From: UBA10649 sp963700745
Lineage (GTDB): Bacteria > Actinomycetota > Actinomycetes > S36-B12
Assembly (NCBI GenBank): GCA_963700745.1
Contig: CAVOYT010000009.1
Span: forward strand, 186,001-250,000
Direction of reading: 5' to 3'
Length of the DNA stretch: 64,000 nt
Part shown: one piece after another, positions 9,224-20,100 of the stretch
How the letters are laid out: each line of letters begins with the position of its first letter
Numbering within the stretch: the stretch's first letter is position 1
Program-made: the position numbers and the translations under genes
The notes under the pieces: model-generated
The model's input: only the letters and a program-made list of their open reading frames with translations
Databases searched by the model: none
What the model was told of the DNA's origin: nothing

Positions 9224-12200
9224 GTGAAGAAAACGCTTGTCGTTGCCGTGTCATCCGCGGCTCTTGTCGGATTCAGTTTCCTTCCCGCCGCCTCCGCAAT
9301 GGTGACGACGAGTGATGGCGTCGGCGCGGCCGTCGAGGCCGCCGGCGAGACGGCGGTCAGCACCGCCGAACCTGAAGGGCGCAGCGCTGCCCGACCTGGC
9401 CTCTCGACTGGCCAAGTCCAAGAAGGACAACGCCAACAAGCTGGACGCCGCCGAGCAGTGGGCTGCCGCCCAGCGATCCGGCGTTCAGGCACTCGACATC
9501 TCCAAGACGGCCATCAAGGAGTTCAAGCTCACCCAGGCCGAGCTGCAGGGCAAGAGCCGGGCCGGCGGCGAGCGCTCGGCCGTCGGTGGCGTGGTCCCCG
9601 CACTACTTCGGCCCCTACGGCAACTATGCCAACAGCCCGCAGCGCGTCCCGACCGCCCTGGTCAGCTTCGACCCGCCAGGTGGCTCCGGGCATGCCGCCC
9701 AGGGCACCGCAATCGTCGACAGTTCCGGCGTCGTCACCGGCGTCACCGTGACCGATCCGGGAGCTGGCTACGTGCGCTGCACCGAACGTGACATTCAGCA
9801 ACACGCTGGGCGCCGGCGGCGGCGGCGCAGCCGGCACCGCGGACATGAGCTACACCCTGGACACCCTGACCATCGTGAATCCGGGATCGGGCTACAACAA
9901 TCCGGTCACGGTCACCTTCACCGGTGGCGGAGTCCACGGACGGCCCCCTGCCGGCAGGTGAACCTGAGACCTTCCCGCATCAGGCCCAGGCCACCGCGAC
10001 CATCGACCTTGACGGATCCGTCGTCGCCATCAACGTCACCGACTACGGCGCGGGCTACGAGTCCGCCCCCGTCGTGACTGATCACCGACAAGGTCGGCGG
10101 CTACAAGGCGACCCAACACGCCGGCCGAAGTCGTGGCCACCGTGGCGTGGGGGGTCGGCAGCGTGACCATGTCGTCCGGCGGCAGCGGCTACATGCTCCC
10201 CGGACTGCGCAAGTTCGTCGACACCCTGCCGGGACTGACCCCGGCCGGCGCCAACAACCTCGGCCAGTACATCCCGGTCGGCGTGCCGGACACGACCACC
10301 TACCCGGAGTCCGACTACTACGAGATCGCGGTCGTCCAGTACCGCGAGCAGATGCACTCCGACCTGCCCGCCACCGGCTCCCTGCTGCGTGGCTACGTCC
10401 AGGTCTCGACCGACGTCGTTCCCGGCGCGAAGGTTCCGCTGTGCAACGCCGCCAAGGACCCTGCTGGTCCCTGCACCCCAGCCGTTGACGCCAAGGGCAA
10501 CCAGGTCTACGGCGTGGACAAGCCGCACTACCTCGGCCCAACCATCCAGGCGACCAAGGACCGCCCGGTCCGGGTGAAGTTCTGCAACCTGCTGCCCACC
10601 GGCGTGGCCGGCGACCTGTTCCTGCCCGTGGACACCACGGTCATGGGTTCGGGCCAAGGCCCCGACCTGACTCCCACCGAGACGAACAACTGGGGCATGG
10701 GCACAGACCCGCAGAACCCCGAGTGCGGCAAGACGCCCAAGCCCAAGACGTGCTACACCGAGAACCGCGTCGTGCGCGCACCTGCACGGCGGGGCCACCC
10801 CGTGGATCAGCGACGGCACGCCGCATCAGTGGACCACTCCCGCGGGCGAGAACGCGACCTACCCCGAGGGCGTCAGCGTCAAGAACGTGCCCGACATGCC
10901 CGATCCGGGCGACGGCTCGGTGACCTTCTTCTACACCAACCAGCAGTCCGCGCGGCTGATGTTCTACCACGATCATGCGTGGGGCATCACCCGCCTGAAC
11001 GTGTACGCCGGCCTGGCCGCCGGGTACATCATCACCGATGACATGGAGAAGTCGCTCACCACGAGCGGGCTCCTGCGCTGCCGACGATCCCGGACCTGCA
11101 GACACGATCCCGCTCATCATCGAGGACAAGACCTTCGTCCCGAGCAGTGCGGAGCTCGCGATCTCCGACCCGACGTGGGACGAGGCGAAGTGGGGCACCC
11201 TGGGCAACCTGTGGGTGCCGCACGTCTACATGCCGGCGCAGAACCCGTACGACTCCGAAGGCGCGAACCAGTTCGGCCGCTGGGCGTACGGACCGTGGTT
11301 CTGGCCGCCGACGATGAATCTCGACTTCATGCCGATCCAGAATCCCGTACGCTGCCATTCCTGGTGGCCCGTGCGATCCCAGCACCGGCGCGATCTGCGA
11401 TCCGCCGAGCTACACGACGATCCCGGCGACGCCGAACGAGTCGATGGGCATGGAGGCCTTCAACGACACTCCCGTCGTGAACGGCACCGCCTACCCGACC
11501 CTCAAGGTCGACCCGAAGGCCTACCGCATGCGGATCCTGAATGCCGCCAACGACCGGTTCTGGAACCTCTCGCTGTACGAGGCGAGCGGCACCGGATGCG
11601 TGCCTTCCACCGGCGAGCACTGCACCGAGGTGGCGTTGAACTCCGCAGGAGGTCGCTGCCGCGAAGTCCGATCCGAACATCTTCCCGACGCCGGATCGCG
11701 AAGCCCGGACCGGACTGGATCATGATCGGCACCGAGAGCGGATTCATCCCGAACCCGGTGGTCATCCCGCCGCAGCCGATCACCTGCGTCATCGACCCGA
11801 CCGTGTTCAACGTGGGCAACGTGGATACCCACGCACTGTTCATGGGACCGGCCGAGCGCACCGACTCGGTGGTCGACTTCTCGCAGTACGCGGGCAAGAC
11901 GCTCATCCTGTACAACGACGCTCCGGCCGCCAACCCGGCTCGTAGCCCGCTGTACGACCTCTACACCAACAACGCCGACCTGCGCGACATCGGCGGCCCG
12001 TACACCACACCTGAGGGATACGGCCCCAACACCCGCACCGTCATGCAGATCGTGGTCGGCAAGAGCATCGGGCGCGGACCCGTACAACCTGACGAAGCTC
12101 AACAAGGCGTTCAAGGCGACGAGCCTGGGCGGTGGCGGAGTCTTCGAGAAGAGCCAGCACCCGATCGTCGTCGGCCAGGCGGCCTACAACCGGGCCTACG

Positions 12201-13961
12201 GCACCGAGTTCGGCAAGGACCTCGGGTCCAACAAGCAGTCGTATGACGGCTTCGTCCGGATCACCGAGGACGCGATGAGCTACAACACCTTGAACGGGAC
12301 ATCGTACGCGCCACCACTGTCAAACGGCGGTGTCGGCGAGGTGCTCACGGTGAACCTGAAGTCGAAGGCCATCCACGACGAGATGGGCGCGGCCTGGGAC
12401 AACATGTACGGGCGCATGAGCGGCCTGCTCGGCATCGAGGCGAAGAACAACGTCTCGGGGCTGCAGCAGAACCTGGCGCTGTACCCCTATGTGAATCCTT
12501 CGACGGAGAACTTCGTCGGCGAGGCATTGCCACCGGGCACCCGCGTCGTCCCGATCGTCGACCATGAATGACGGCACGCAGATCTGGAAGATCACCCACA
12601 ACGGGGTCGACACGCACCCGATCCACTTCCACTTCGGCGACGTCCAGCTGATCAACCGGGTCGGGTGGGACGGCATCATCCGTCCGCCGGATCCCGACGA
12701 GCTCGGCTGGAAGGACACCGTGCGGGTCAGCCCGCTCGAGGACACCATCGTGGCCATGCGTCCGCTGCTGCCGCAGGCACCCTTCGGAATCGAGCAGAGC
12801 AAGCGTCCGCTCAATCCGTCGCTGCCGATCGACAGCCCGATCGGGTTCGTCAGCATCGAGCCCGACGGAACCGCGATCACGCCGGCGTACACCAACGTCA
12901 TGACCAACTTCGACTGGGAGTACGTGTGGCACTGCCACATCCTCAGCCACGAGGAGATGGACATGATGCATCCGCTCACCGTCTCGCAGAAGGTCGAGGT
13001 GCCGGCGCCATCAGTGCTGACCACCTCCGTCGATCCTGCGAATGGCGCCGCGGTGCTGAACTGGACCGATCCAACCGGTGCACCGCTGGGCGGCGCGAAC
13101 GTCGACACCTGGGGCAACCCGCAGAACGAGGTCGGCTACGAGGTCTTCCGGCAGGCGCTGGACCGAGGAAGGGCCCAGCCATGGCGCGATCGCAGTGGGC
13201 GGATGAACCGTGGCGTCGAGCTCGTCGGCAACGCGCTGGCCAACCAGGTCACGCTGACCGATCCGAAGGGGGCAGACAAGTCCTACGCCTACCTGGTCGT
13301 CTCGTGGAACGCCAAGGGCACGACGGACTCCAATACGGTCATCTGGAACCCTGGCGCCAAGGCGCCAGACGCCCTGACGACCCTGACCGCTGCGCCCGCA
13401 TCCTCTGTCGATCGACCTGGCGTGGAAGGCGCCCGCAAGTGACGGAGGGTCGGCGCTCACTGGGTACACCATCGAGCGCTCTACTGATGGTGCGACCTTC
13501 ACCTGGCTGACGACCACGGTGACTCCTGACGTGGTCACCTACCGGGACGCCGGCGCCGTCGGCCGACACGAACTACTGGTACCGCGTCTCAGCCGTGAAC
13601 GCCGTCGGGACCGGTGGACCGAGCCCGGTCGCTGGGCCTGTCAAGCCGGGTCCAGACGCGACCGCTCCAGGAGTCACGACGACGTTCGCGGGCACGCCGG
13701 GCGCGCGAAGGAATTCAGGGATCGACCTCTCGTGGGCGCTACCCTGACAACGGCGGCAGCCCCATCACGGGCTACACCATCCAGCGGGCCACCAGCCGCA
13801 CCGGCACCTACCGCGACGTCACGCTGAGCCCCAGCAGCCTGACGACGGGGACGGACAGCAGTACCAACCGAGGATCCCGCTACTACTACCGGATAAGTTT
13901 CACGAACGCGGCAGGGACCGGTAACTACAGCGCCGTGATCGGACCGATCACCGCTGCCTAG
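9224..13961 (+). CDS. Giant multicopper oxidase, copy 1 (frame-shifted; two C-terminal FN3 domains)
   Basis: Secreted multicopper oxidase starting at GTG 9224 with signal peptide MKKTLVVAVSSAALVG...AASA. Read through about 14 single-base indels (for example near 9370, 9585, 9775, 9935, 10075, 10775, 11070, 11345, 11650, 12070, 12560, 13420, 13560, 13735) it parallels the intact copy at 15631 throughout: GAGY-type beta repeats, LPVDTTVMGSGQGP, VAHLHGGATPW, MFYHDHAWG, THPIHFHFGDV and WHCHILSHEEMDMM copper ligands. The end differs, with two fibronectin type III modules (GYTIERSTDG; GYTIQRATSRTG) instead of one. Several indels are lost or gained bases in G or C runs when compared with copy 2, which favours sequencing error; real decay of this copy remains possible. 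Confidence 0.75.
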
Positions 13962-13975
13962 CACCGAGCACGACG

Positions 13976-14010
13976 CTGAGCGGGCCGGGTGTTCAACCCG
14001 GCCCGCTCAG
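13976..14010 (+). terminator. Stem-loop terminator after multicopper oxidase copy 1
   Basis: Perfect 15-bp inverted repeat CTGAGCGGGCCGGGT / ACCCGGCCCGCTCAG with loop GTTCA, 14 bases after the oxidase stop. There is no T-tract, which is common for actinobacterial terminators. The same GC core (GCGGGCCGGGT) recurs in the hairpin after copy 2. Confidence 0.8.
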
Positions 14011-14060
14011 CCTATCTCATGGCAGGATCAGGGCACCCGACGCCGACTCGTGAGGGGCAG

Positions 14061-14865
14061 ATGACGAACTCTTCGCCGGCTGCTCGCTGCCGTCGTCATG
14101 GCCGCGACCGTGATGGCCTTGGGTGCCGCGGTCGCCTCTGCCGCCGAGTCCGACGGCTGCAACGGGACCCTCGTGTCGCTGCGAGCCGAAGGCGGACAAC
14201 TGGATTCCGCCCAGATCCCCGGGCTGCGTGCCAGCACGGACTACCCCCTGGTCATCGATCCCGAGGGCGTCATCAGCTGGTTCGGCGAGACGGCGACGGT
14301 CATGACCGACGCAACCTGGTCGGTGACCGCCTTCGGCCTTCCGCTGGCGTCGGGGGTGGCGGACAACCCGGACGGCGCGATCAACTGGGAGGGCATCCTC
14401 GATCTCACGACGTTCTCCGGCCCAGCGACGTGGCTGTTCACCGGATCGATGATCGTCCCCGTCAGCGGGTCGATCTCCAGCGGTGACGAGGAATGCACCG
14501 CGAGCGTCTACCTCACGGTCGAGGAGAGTCCCACGTCGTCACCGTTGTTCTTCGCGGGGCTCGTGATCCTCCTGCTCGGGATCCTCGTACTCGTCCTCGT
14601 CGTGGCGACCACGCGAGACCTGCCCCCGGCCGACTTCCTCGCCAGCGGGTACGTCGATGACGAGTACGGCGTTGACACGGACCGACATCCCGTCGTCGCC
14701 TTCGGCGGCGGGCTCCTGACCGGAGTGGGCGTGGCGACACTGCTCTTCGTCTTCGGGATCCTGGCGGTCTCCTTGGGGTGGCTCCTGGGCATCGCCGTCC
14801 TCGTCGGGCTGCTCTCCGTGGTTGGTGCCTACGTCGTCCCGGCCAGGAAGCCCGTGGACGCCTAG
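14061..14865 (+). CDS. Membrane-anchored exported protein, function unknown
   Basis: About 268 aa. ATG 14061 follows GAGGGGCAG; one extra base right after the start must be skipped to read RTLRRLLAAVVMAATVMAL, a clear signal peptide. Residues about 30-150 are extracytoplasmic with two cysteines (DGCNGTLVSL; EECTASVYL) that may pair. Three transmembrane helices follow (FFAGLVILLLGILVLVLVV; FGGGLLTGVGVATLLFVFG; LLGIAVLVGLLSVVGAYVV). It lies between the two oxidase copies on the same strand. I do not recognise the family. Confidence 0.7.
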
Positions 14866-14908
14866 GATGGCCCTGCACACGACCCGCGTAGTGAGCGAAC
14901 GGAGTCCC

Positions 14909-15394
14909 GTGAAATTCCGATTCCTGCTGGTTCCGGCCCTGGTCGCGACCATGCTGCTCGCCTCCTGCTCCAGTTCCGGATCGTCGAACGCAGACGGATC
15001 GTCGCCCTCCGAGGCGCAGATCCTGGACCGTGGACCGGTCACGAACGACTCCGCGCGCGAGGACCTCGTCAAAGCGGAGATCGCGATCGCCTGCTCGAGC
15101 GACGACTTCGTCAAATGCCAGAGCGCGACCGGCAGCGGAACCTTCGCGGTCATGGTCATGTCCCAGGACGAACTCGACGCCACGTTCGCACGCATCTGCG
15201 CCTCGCTCGTCACCTCGGCGGAGTCCCTGGATCCCGCCGTGAACCAGATGAGGGTCGTCACTGATCGCCGGTCATTCCTTGTCGTCGGCGACACGGGTCT
15301 CCAGTTCCCCGACGACGTCAATCCGGAGAAGATCAGGGACGTGCTCGGCGGCCAGGTGGTCTCGTTCGCGACTATCTGCGCACCCCAGAACTAG
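14909..15394 (+). CDS. Putative lipoprotein between the oxidase copies
   Basis: 161 aa from GTG 14909, preceded by GGAG. The start VKFRFLLVPALVATMLLASC is a signal peptide with lipobox LASC, followed by a Ser-rich linker. The mature part has an acidic helical segment with cysteines in AIACSSDDFVKC, ARICASLV and ATICAPQN. No family recognised. An extended reading frame from 14822 overlaps the preceding gene and lacks a ribosome site, so the later start is preferred. Confidence 0.7.
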   Translation: MKFRFLLVPALVATMLLASCSSSGSSNADGSSPSEAQILDRGPVTNDSAREDLVKAEIAIACSSDDFVKCQSATGSGTFAVMVMSQDELDATFARICASLVTSAESLDPAVNQMRVVTDRRSFLVVGDTGLQFPDDVNPEKIRDVLGGQVVSFATICAPQN

Positions 15395-15461
15395 CCAGCA
15401 CGCCGACCCTTGGCCTCGATGGGCCAAAGGGTAAGAAAATGGCAAAGATCACGTTAAATGT

Positions 15462-15475
15462 GGGGCTTTAGTCCC
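15462..15475. promoter_or_regulatory. DosR-like box upstream of second multicopper oxidase
   Basis: GGGGCTTTAGTCCC, one mismatch to the DosR/DevR core GGGACTTTAGTCCC. It lies 47 bases upstream of the CsoR-like palindrome, the same distance as in front of copy 1. This is the best half-site conservation of the four candidate boxes in the window on the consensus AT-rich centre. Confidence 0.55.
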
Positions 15476-15508
15476 TTGCCGGCGCAACTCCCGAGCGCAA
15501 GGGTGGAG

Positions 15509-15523
15509 ATACCCGGGGGGGTT
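15509..15523. promoter_or_regulatory. CsoR-like copper operator upstream of second multicopper oxidase
   Basis: ATACCC-GGGG-GGGTT, matching the copy 1 element except in the last base. The 13-base core GATACCCGGGGGG is identical in both promoters although the surrounding sequence has diverged, so it is under constraint. It lies 108 bases before the oxidase start. The block GACCGCTGGAGCCAAT also recurs here (near 15576). Confidence 0.55.
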
Positions 15524-15630
15524 TGTAGAGGTTCCGGCTCAGGCAGGCCGTCTTGGGCGCAGGTGAGAACCGCGTGACCGCTGGAGCCAATTCGGCTGTT
15601 GGCGGCGGAACTGAGGGCTCGGGGTTTGCC

Positions 15631-18600
15631 ATGAAGAAGATGTTCATCGTCGCCGTGTCAACCGCGGCTCTGGTCGGATTCACCTTCCTCCCGGCGGCCT
15701 CCGCCATGGTCACGACCAGTGACGGGGTCGGAACGGGGATCGACGCCGCCGGGGAAACGGGCGTTGCGCCACCGAATCTGCAGGGCGCACCACTGCCCGA
15801 TCTGGCGTCCCGCCTGGTGAAGTCCAAGAAAGACAATGCCAACAAACTGGACGTGAACGAACTTTTCGCCGCCGCCGAGCGATCCGGGGTCGAGGCCCTT
15901 GACATCTCCAAGTCCGCTATCGACGAGTTCAACCGCACCCAAGATGCCCTGCAGGGCAAGACGCGCAGCAGCGACCGCGCACTCGTCGGCACGGGCTCCC
16001 CGCACTACTTCGGTCCCTATGGAAACTTCGCCTACAGCCCTCAGCGCCTCCCAACTGCGCTCGTGACGTTCAGTCCCCCGCCCGGTGCGGGGCGCGCCGC
16101 CGAGGGTACGGCCGTCGTCAGCAGCACTGGCGTCGTCACCGGCGTCACCGTCACTGACCCGGGGGCGGGCTACAGCAAGGCCCCCTCGGTGAAGTTCACC
16201 AACACGATGGGCGCCGGCGGCACCGGCGCAGCCGCCAAGGCAAGCCTGAGCCTGACATTGGATTCGGTCACCATCACGAATCCTGGGTCGGGATACAACG
16301 ACCCGGTCACCGTCACCTTCGAGGGTGGCGGAGTGCCTGACGCCTCAGACAAGAGCTCGTCGAACGCGTCACACCAAGCACAGGCAGATGCCGTCCTTGG
16401 CAGCGACGGGTCCATCGTTGCCCTGAACATCACCGACTTCGGGGCGGGCTACACGTCAGCCCCCACCGTGACGATCAAGGACAAGGTCGGCGACTACCGC
16501 CCGGCCAAGGTGACGGCCACGGTGAGCATGGCCGTTGGCAGCGTGGACGTCACGCGCGGCGGCCGGGGCTACATCCTCCCCGGGCTGCGCAAGTTCGTCG
16601 ACACCCTGGCCGGGATGGGCGCTGCGGGTGAGAACAACCTCGGCCAGTACATCCCCGTCGGCAAGCCGGACACGACCACCTACCCGGAATCGGACTACTA
16701 CGAGATCGCGGTCGTGCAGTACCGCGAGCGGATGCACTCCGACCTGCCGGCCGCGGGAACCCTCTTGCGCGGCTATGTCCAGGTGTCCACATCCGTCGTT
16801 CCCGGGAAGCGCGTTCCCCTATGCAACGCCTCCAAGTCCCCTGGTGCACCCTGCACCCCGGCTGTTGACGCGAACGGCGCCCAGGTCTACGGCGTCGACA
16901 AGCCGCACTACCTCGGGCCGACCATCCTGGCGGAGAAGGATCGCCCGGTGCGCGTGAAGTTCATGAACCTGCTGCCCACCGGCGTGGCCGGCGACCTGTT
17001 CCTGCCCGTGGACACCACGGTCATGGGTTCGGGCCAGGGCCCCAACATGACTCCCACGGAAGCCAACAGATGGGGCATGGGCGAGAACCCCCAGAACCCC
17101 GATTGTGGTCGGACTCCCAAGCCCGACACGTGCTACACCGAGAACCGCACGGTCGCGCACCTCCACGGCGGGGCCACTCCGTGGATCAGCGACGGCACCC
17201 CGCATCAGTGGATCACCCCCGCGGGTGAGAAGACCGCCTACCCCGAGGGCGTCAGCCTCAAGAACGTGCCCGACATGCCCGACCCGGGTCCCGGCGCGGT
17301 GACGTTCTACTACACCAACCAGCAGTCCTCGCGGCTGATGTTCTACCACGACCACGCGTGGGGCACGACGCGCCTGAACGTGTACGCCGGCCTCGCCGCT
17401 CCGTACATCATCAGCGATGACATGGAGAAGGCCCTGATTGCGAACGCAACGATCCCGGGCCCGGCCGACACGATCCCGCTCGTCATCCAGGACAAGACCT
17501 TCGTCCCGAGCAGCGCGGAACTCGCGATCTTCGACCCGACCTGGGACGAGTCTGCGTGGGGCACCCGCGGCAACCTGTGGCTGCCGCACGTGTACATGAC
17601 GGCCCAGAACCCGTATGACGCAAGCGGCGTGAACCAGTTCGGCCGCTGGGCGTACGGACCGTGGTTCTGGCCCCCGACGATGAACCTGGACTTCATGCCG
17701 ATTCCCAACCCGTACCGGGGCACCCCTGGTCCGTGCGACACGGCGGCCGGCGCGGTCTGCGATCCGCCGACCTACACCACGATCCCGGCAACGCCGAACG
17801 AGTCGATGGGCATGGAGGCGTTCAACGACACTCCGGTCGTGAACGGCACCGCCTACCCGACCCTCAAGGTCGACCCGAAGGCGTACCGCGTGCGGATCCT
17901 CAATGCCGCCAGCGACCGGTTCTTCAGCCTCTCGCTGTACGAGGCGAGCGGCAAGGGCTGCGTGCCGTCCACCGGGAAGCACTGCACCGAGGTCGCCTTG
18001 GATCCCAAGCAGGTCGAGGCGGCCAAGTCAGACCCTGACATCAGCCCGACTCCGGTCGCGAAGCCCGGACCGGACTGGGTCATGGTAGGTACCGACAGCG
18101 GATTCCTTCCGAACCCGGTCATCATCCCGCCGCAGCCGATCACGTTCGTCACCGACCCGACCGTATTCAATGTGGGCAACGTCGATACCCATGCGCTGTT
18201 CATGGGACCGGCCGAGCGCACCGACTCGGTGGTCGACTTCTCGCAGTACGCGGGCAAGACGCTCATCCTGTACAACGACGCGCCGGCCGCCAACCCGGCA
18301 CGGGTCCCCTACTACGACCCCTACACCGACAACGCCGACCTGCGCGACATCGGCGGCCCGTACTCCACGCCTGAGGGATACGGCCCCAATATCCGCACCG
18401 TCATGCAGATCGTCGTCGGGCCGAGCAAGGGCCGCGCGCCGTACAACACGGCCAAGCTCTTCAAGGCCTTCCGGTCGACGAGCGATGGGGGTGGCGGTGT
18501 GTTCGAGCAGAGCCAGCACCCGATCGTCGTCGGTCAGGCCGCCTACAACAAGGCCTACGGCACCGAGTTCGGCAAGGATCTCGGCGCCAGCGTGAGTTCG

Positions 18601-20016
18601 TTCGACGGATTCGCGCGGATCACCGATGACGCCATGAGCTACAACACCCTGAGGGGGACGACGTTCTCGCCGCCGCTGACGAACGGCGGGCTCGGCGAGG
18701 TGCTCACGGTGAACCTGAAGTCCAAGGCCATCCACGACGAGATGGGCGCGGCCTGGGACAACATGTACGGGCGCATGAGCGGCCTGCTCGGCGTCGAGAC
18801 GAAGAACAACGTCGCGGGGCTGCAGCAGAACCTGGTCCTGTACCCGTACGTCAATCCGCCAACGGAGAACTTCGTCGGCGAGGCATTGCCACCGGGCACG
18901 CGCATCGTCCCGATCGTGAGCATGAATGACGGCACGCAGATCTGGAAGATCACGCACAACGGGGTCGACACGCACCCCATCCACTTCCACTTCGGCGACG
19001 TCCAGCTGATCAACCGGGTCGGGTGGGACGGCATCATCCGTCCACCGGATCCCGACGAGCTCGGCTGGAAGGACACCGTGCGGGTCAGCCCGCTCGAGGA
19101 CACCATCGTGGCCATGCGTCCGCTGCTGCCGCAGGCACCCTTCGGAATCGAGCAGAGCAAGCGCCCGCTCAATCCGTCCCTGCCGATCGACAGCCCGATC
19201 GGGTTCGTCAGCATCAAGCCCGACGGAACCAAGATCACGCCGGCGTACACCAACGTCATGACCAACTTCGACTGGGAGTACGTGTGGCACTGCCACATCC
19301 TCAGCCACGAGGAGATGGACATGATGCATCCGCTCACCGTCTCGCAGGCGATCGCGGTCCCGGATGCCTCACTTCTGACGGCGGCCAGCAACGGTCCCAA
19401 TGGTGTGGTCCTGACCTGGAGCGACCCGACCCCCGCGCCGGTGAACGGCAGGTACGTCGACACCTGGGGCAACCCAAAGAACGAGGTCGGGTACCGGCTG
19501 CTGCGCCAGCCGCTGGCCGAAGATGGAACGGCGCAGCCGTGGCGCGAGGCCGACGGCAACCTCCGCTGGGGTGTCGATGTCATGCCTGCGCTCGCCAACC
19601 AGGTCACGCTGGCCGACCCGGGTGGAGGCTCGGGGTCGTATGCCTACATGGTCGTCTCGTGGAACGCTGAGGGCAGCACGGATTCCAACACGCTCCTGTG
19701 GACCCCGGGCGGTACGACAGCTCCCACCGCACCGACGAACGTGGTCGGCACTCCCGCCGCCTTGGCGATCTCCCTGACGTGGAAGGCACCCGCGGCCAAC
19801 GGAGGCACCGCGCTCACGGGCTACACCATCGAGCGGTCTTTGAACGGTTCGGACTTCGCCTGGCTGACCACGGTGGCCGGCGACGCGACGACCTACCAGG
19901 ACGCCGGAGTATCACTTGGAACGGACTACTGGTACCGCGTGACAGCCGATAACGGCGTGGGGCCTAGCGTCCCCAGCGGCGTGGTGGGTCCGATCCAGCC
20001 GAAGAAGGCGGCGTAG
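15631..20016 (+). CDS. Giant multicopper oxidase, copy 2 (intact, MofA/CotA-like)
   Basis: 1461 aa, no frameshift. ATG 15631 gives signal peptide MKKMFIVAVSTAALVG...PAASA. After a helical segment come four beta repeats of the form VTVTDPGAGYxxAPxV (about residues 165-310). The cupredoxin core follows, with copper ligands in VAHLHGGATPW (His510, His512), MFYHDHAWG (His573, His575), THPIHFHFGDV (His1115, His1118, His1120) and WHCHILSHEEMDM (His1220-Cys1221-His1222, His1226), a full type 1 and trinuclear set. A fibronectin type III domain ends the protein (about 1365-1461). The size and GAGY repeats resemble large Mn(II)-oxidising factors (MofA-like), so extracellular Mn(II) or Cu(I) oxidation is likely; substrate is inference. 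Confidence 0.9.
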   Translation: MKKMFIVAVSTAALVGFTFLPAASAMVTTSDGVGTGIDAAGETGVAPPNLQGAPLPDLASRLVKSKKDNANKLDVNELFAAAERSGVEALDISKSAIDEFNRTQDALQGKTRSSDRALVGTGSPHYFGPYGNFAYSPQRLPTALVTFSPPPGAGRAAEGTAVVSSTGVVTGVTVTDPGAGYSKAPSVKFTNTMGAGGTGAAAKASLSLTLDSVTITNPGSGYNDPVTVTFEGGGVPDASDKSSSNASHQAQADAVLGSDGSIVALNITDFGAGYTSAPTVTIKDKVGDYRPAKVTATVSMAVGSVDVTRGGRGYILPGLRKFVDTLAGMGAAGENNLGQYIPVGKPDTTTYPESDYYEIAVVQYRERMHSDLPAAGTLLRGYVQVSTSVVPGKRVPLCNASKSPGAPCTPAVDANGAQVYGVDKPHYLGPTILAEKDRPVRVKFMNLLPTGVAGDLFLPVDTTVMGSGQGPNMTPTEANRWGMGENPQNPDCGRTPKPDTCYTENRTVAHLHGGATPWISDGTPHQWITPAGEKTAYPEGVSLKNVPDMPDPGPGAVTFYYTNQQSSRLMFYHDHAWGTTRLNVYAGLAAPYIISDDMEKALIANATIPGPADTIPLVIQDKTFVPSSAELAIFDPTWDESAWGTRGNLWLPHVYMTAQNPYDASGVNQFGRWAYGPWFWPPTMNLDFMPIPNPYRGTPGPCDTAAGAVCDPPTYTTIPATPNESMGMEAFNDTPVVNGTAYPTLKVDPKAYRVRILNAASDRFFSLSLYEASGKGCVPSTGKHCTEVALDPKQVEAAKSDPDISPTPVAKPGPDWVMVGTDSGFLPNPVIIPPQPITFVTDPTVFNVGNVDTHALFMGPAERTDSVVDFSQYAGKTLILYNDAPAANPARVPYYDPYTDNADLRDIGGPYSTPEGYGPNIRTVMQIVVGPSKGRAPYNTAKLFKAFRSTSDGGGGVFEQSQHPIVVGQAAYNKAYGTEFGKDLGASVSSFDGFARITDDAMSYNTLRGTTFSPPLTNGGLGEVLTVNLKSKAIHDEMGAAWDNMYGRMSGLLGVETKNNVAGLQQNLVLYPYVNPPTENFVGEALPPGTRIVPIVSMNDGTQIWKITHNGVDTHPIHFHFGDVQLINRVGWDGIIRPPDPDELGWKDTVRVSPLEDTIVAMRPLLPQAPFGIEQSKRPLNPSLPIDSPIGFVSIKPDGTKITPAYTNVMTNFDWEYVWHCHILSHEEMDMMHPLTVSQAIAVPDASLLTAASNGPNGVVLTWSDPTPAPVNGRYVDTWGNPKNEVGYRLLRQPLAEDGTAQPWREADGNLRWGVDVMPALANQVTLADPGGGSGSYAYMVVSWNAEGSTDSNTLLWTPGGTTAPTAPTNVVGTPAALAISLTWKAPAANGGTALTGYTIERSLNGSDFAWLTTVAGDATTYQDAGVSLGTDYWYRVTADNGVGPSVPSGVVGPIQPKKAA

Positions 20017-20061
20017 TGAGCGACGCCCCGTGCATGGGCACCTTTCAGTAACACTGATCAG

Positions 20062-20100
20062 GACGAAGCGGGCCGGGTGATCCACCCGGCCCGCTTCGTC
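20062..20100. terminator. Bidirectional stem-loop terminator
   Basis: Perfect 18-bp inverted repeat beginning GACGAAGCGGGCCGGGTG with a three-base loop ATC. It lies 45 bases after the oxidase stop and touches the stop codon of the convergent acyltransferase gene, so it can end transcription from both sides. Confidence 0.85.
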
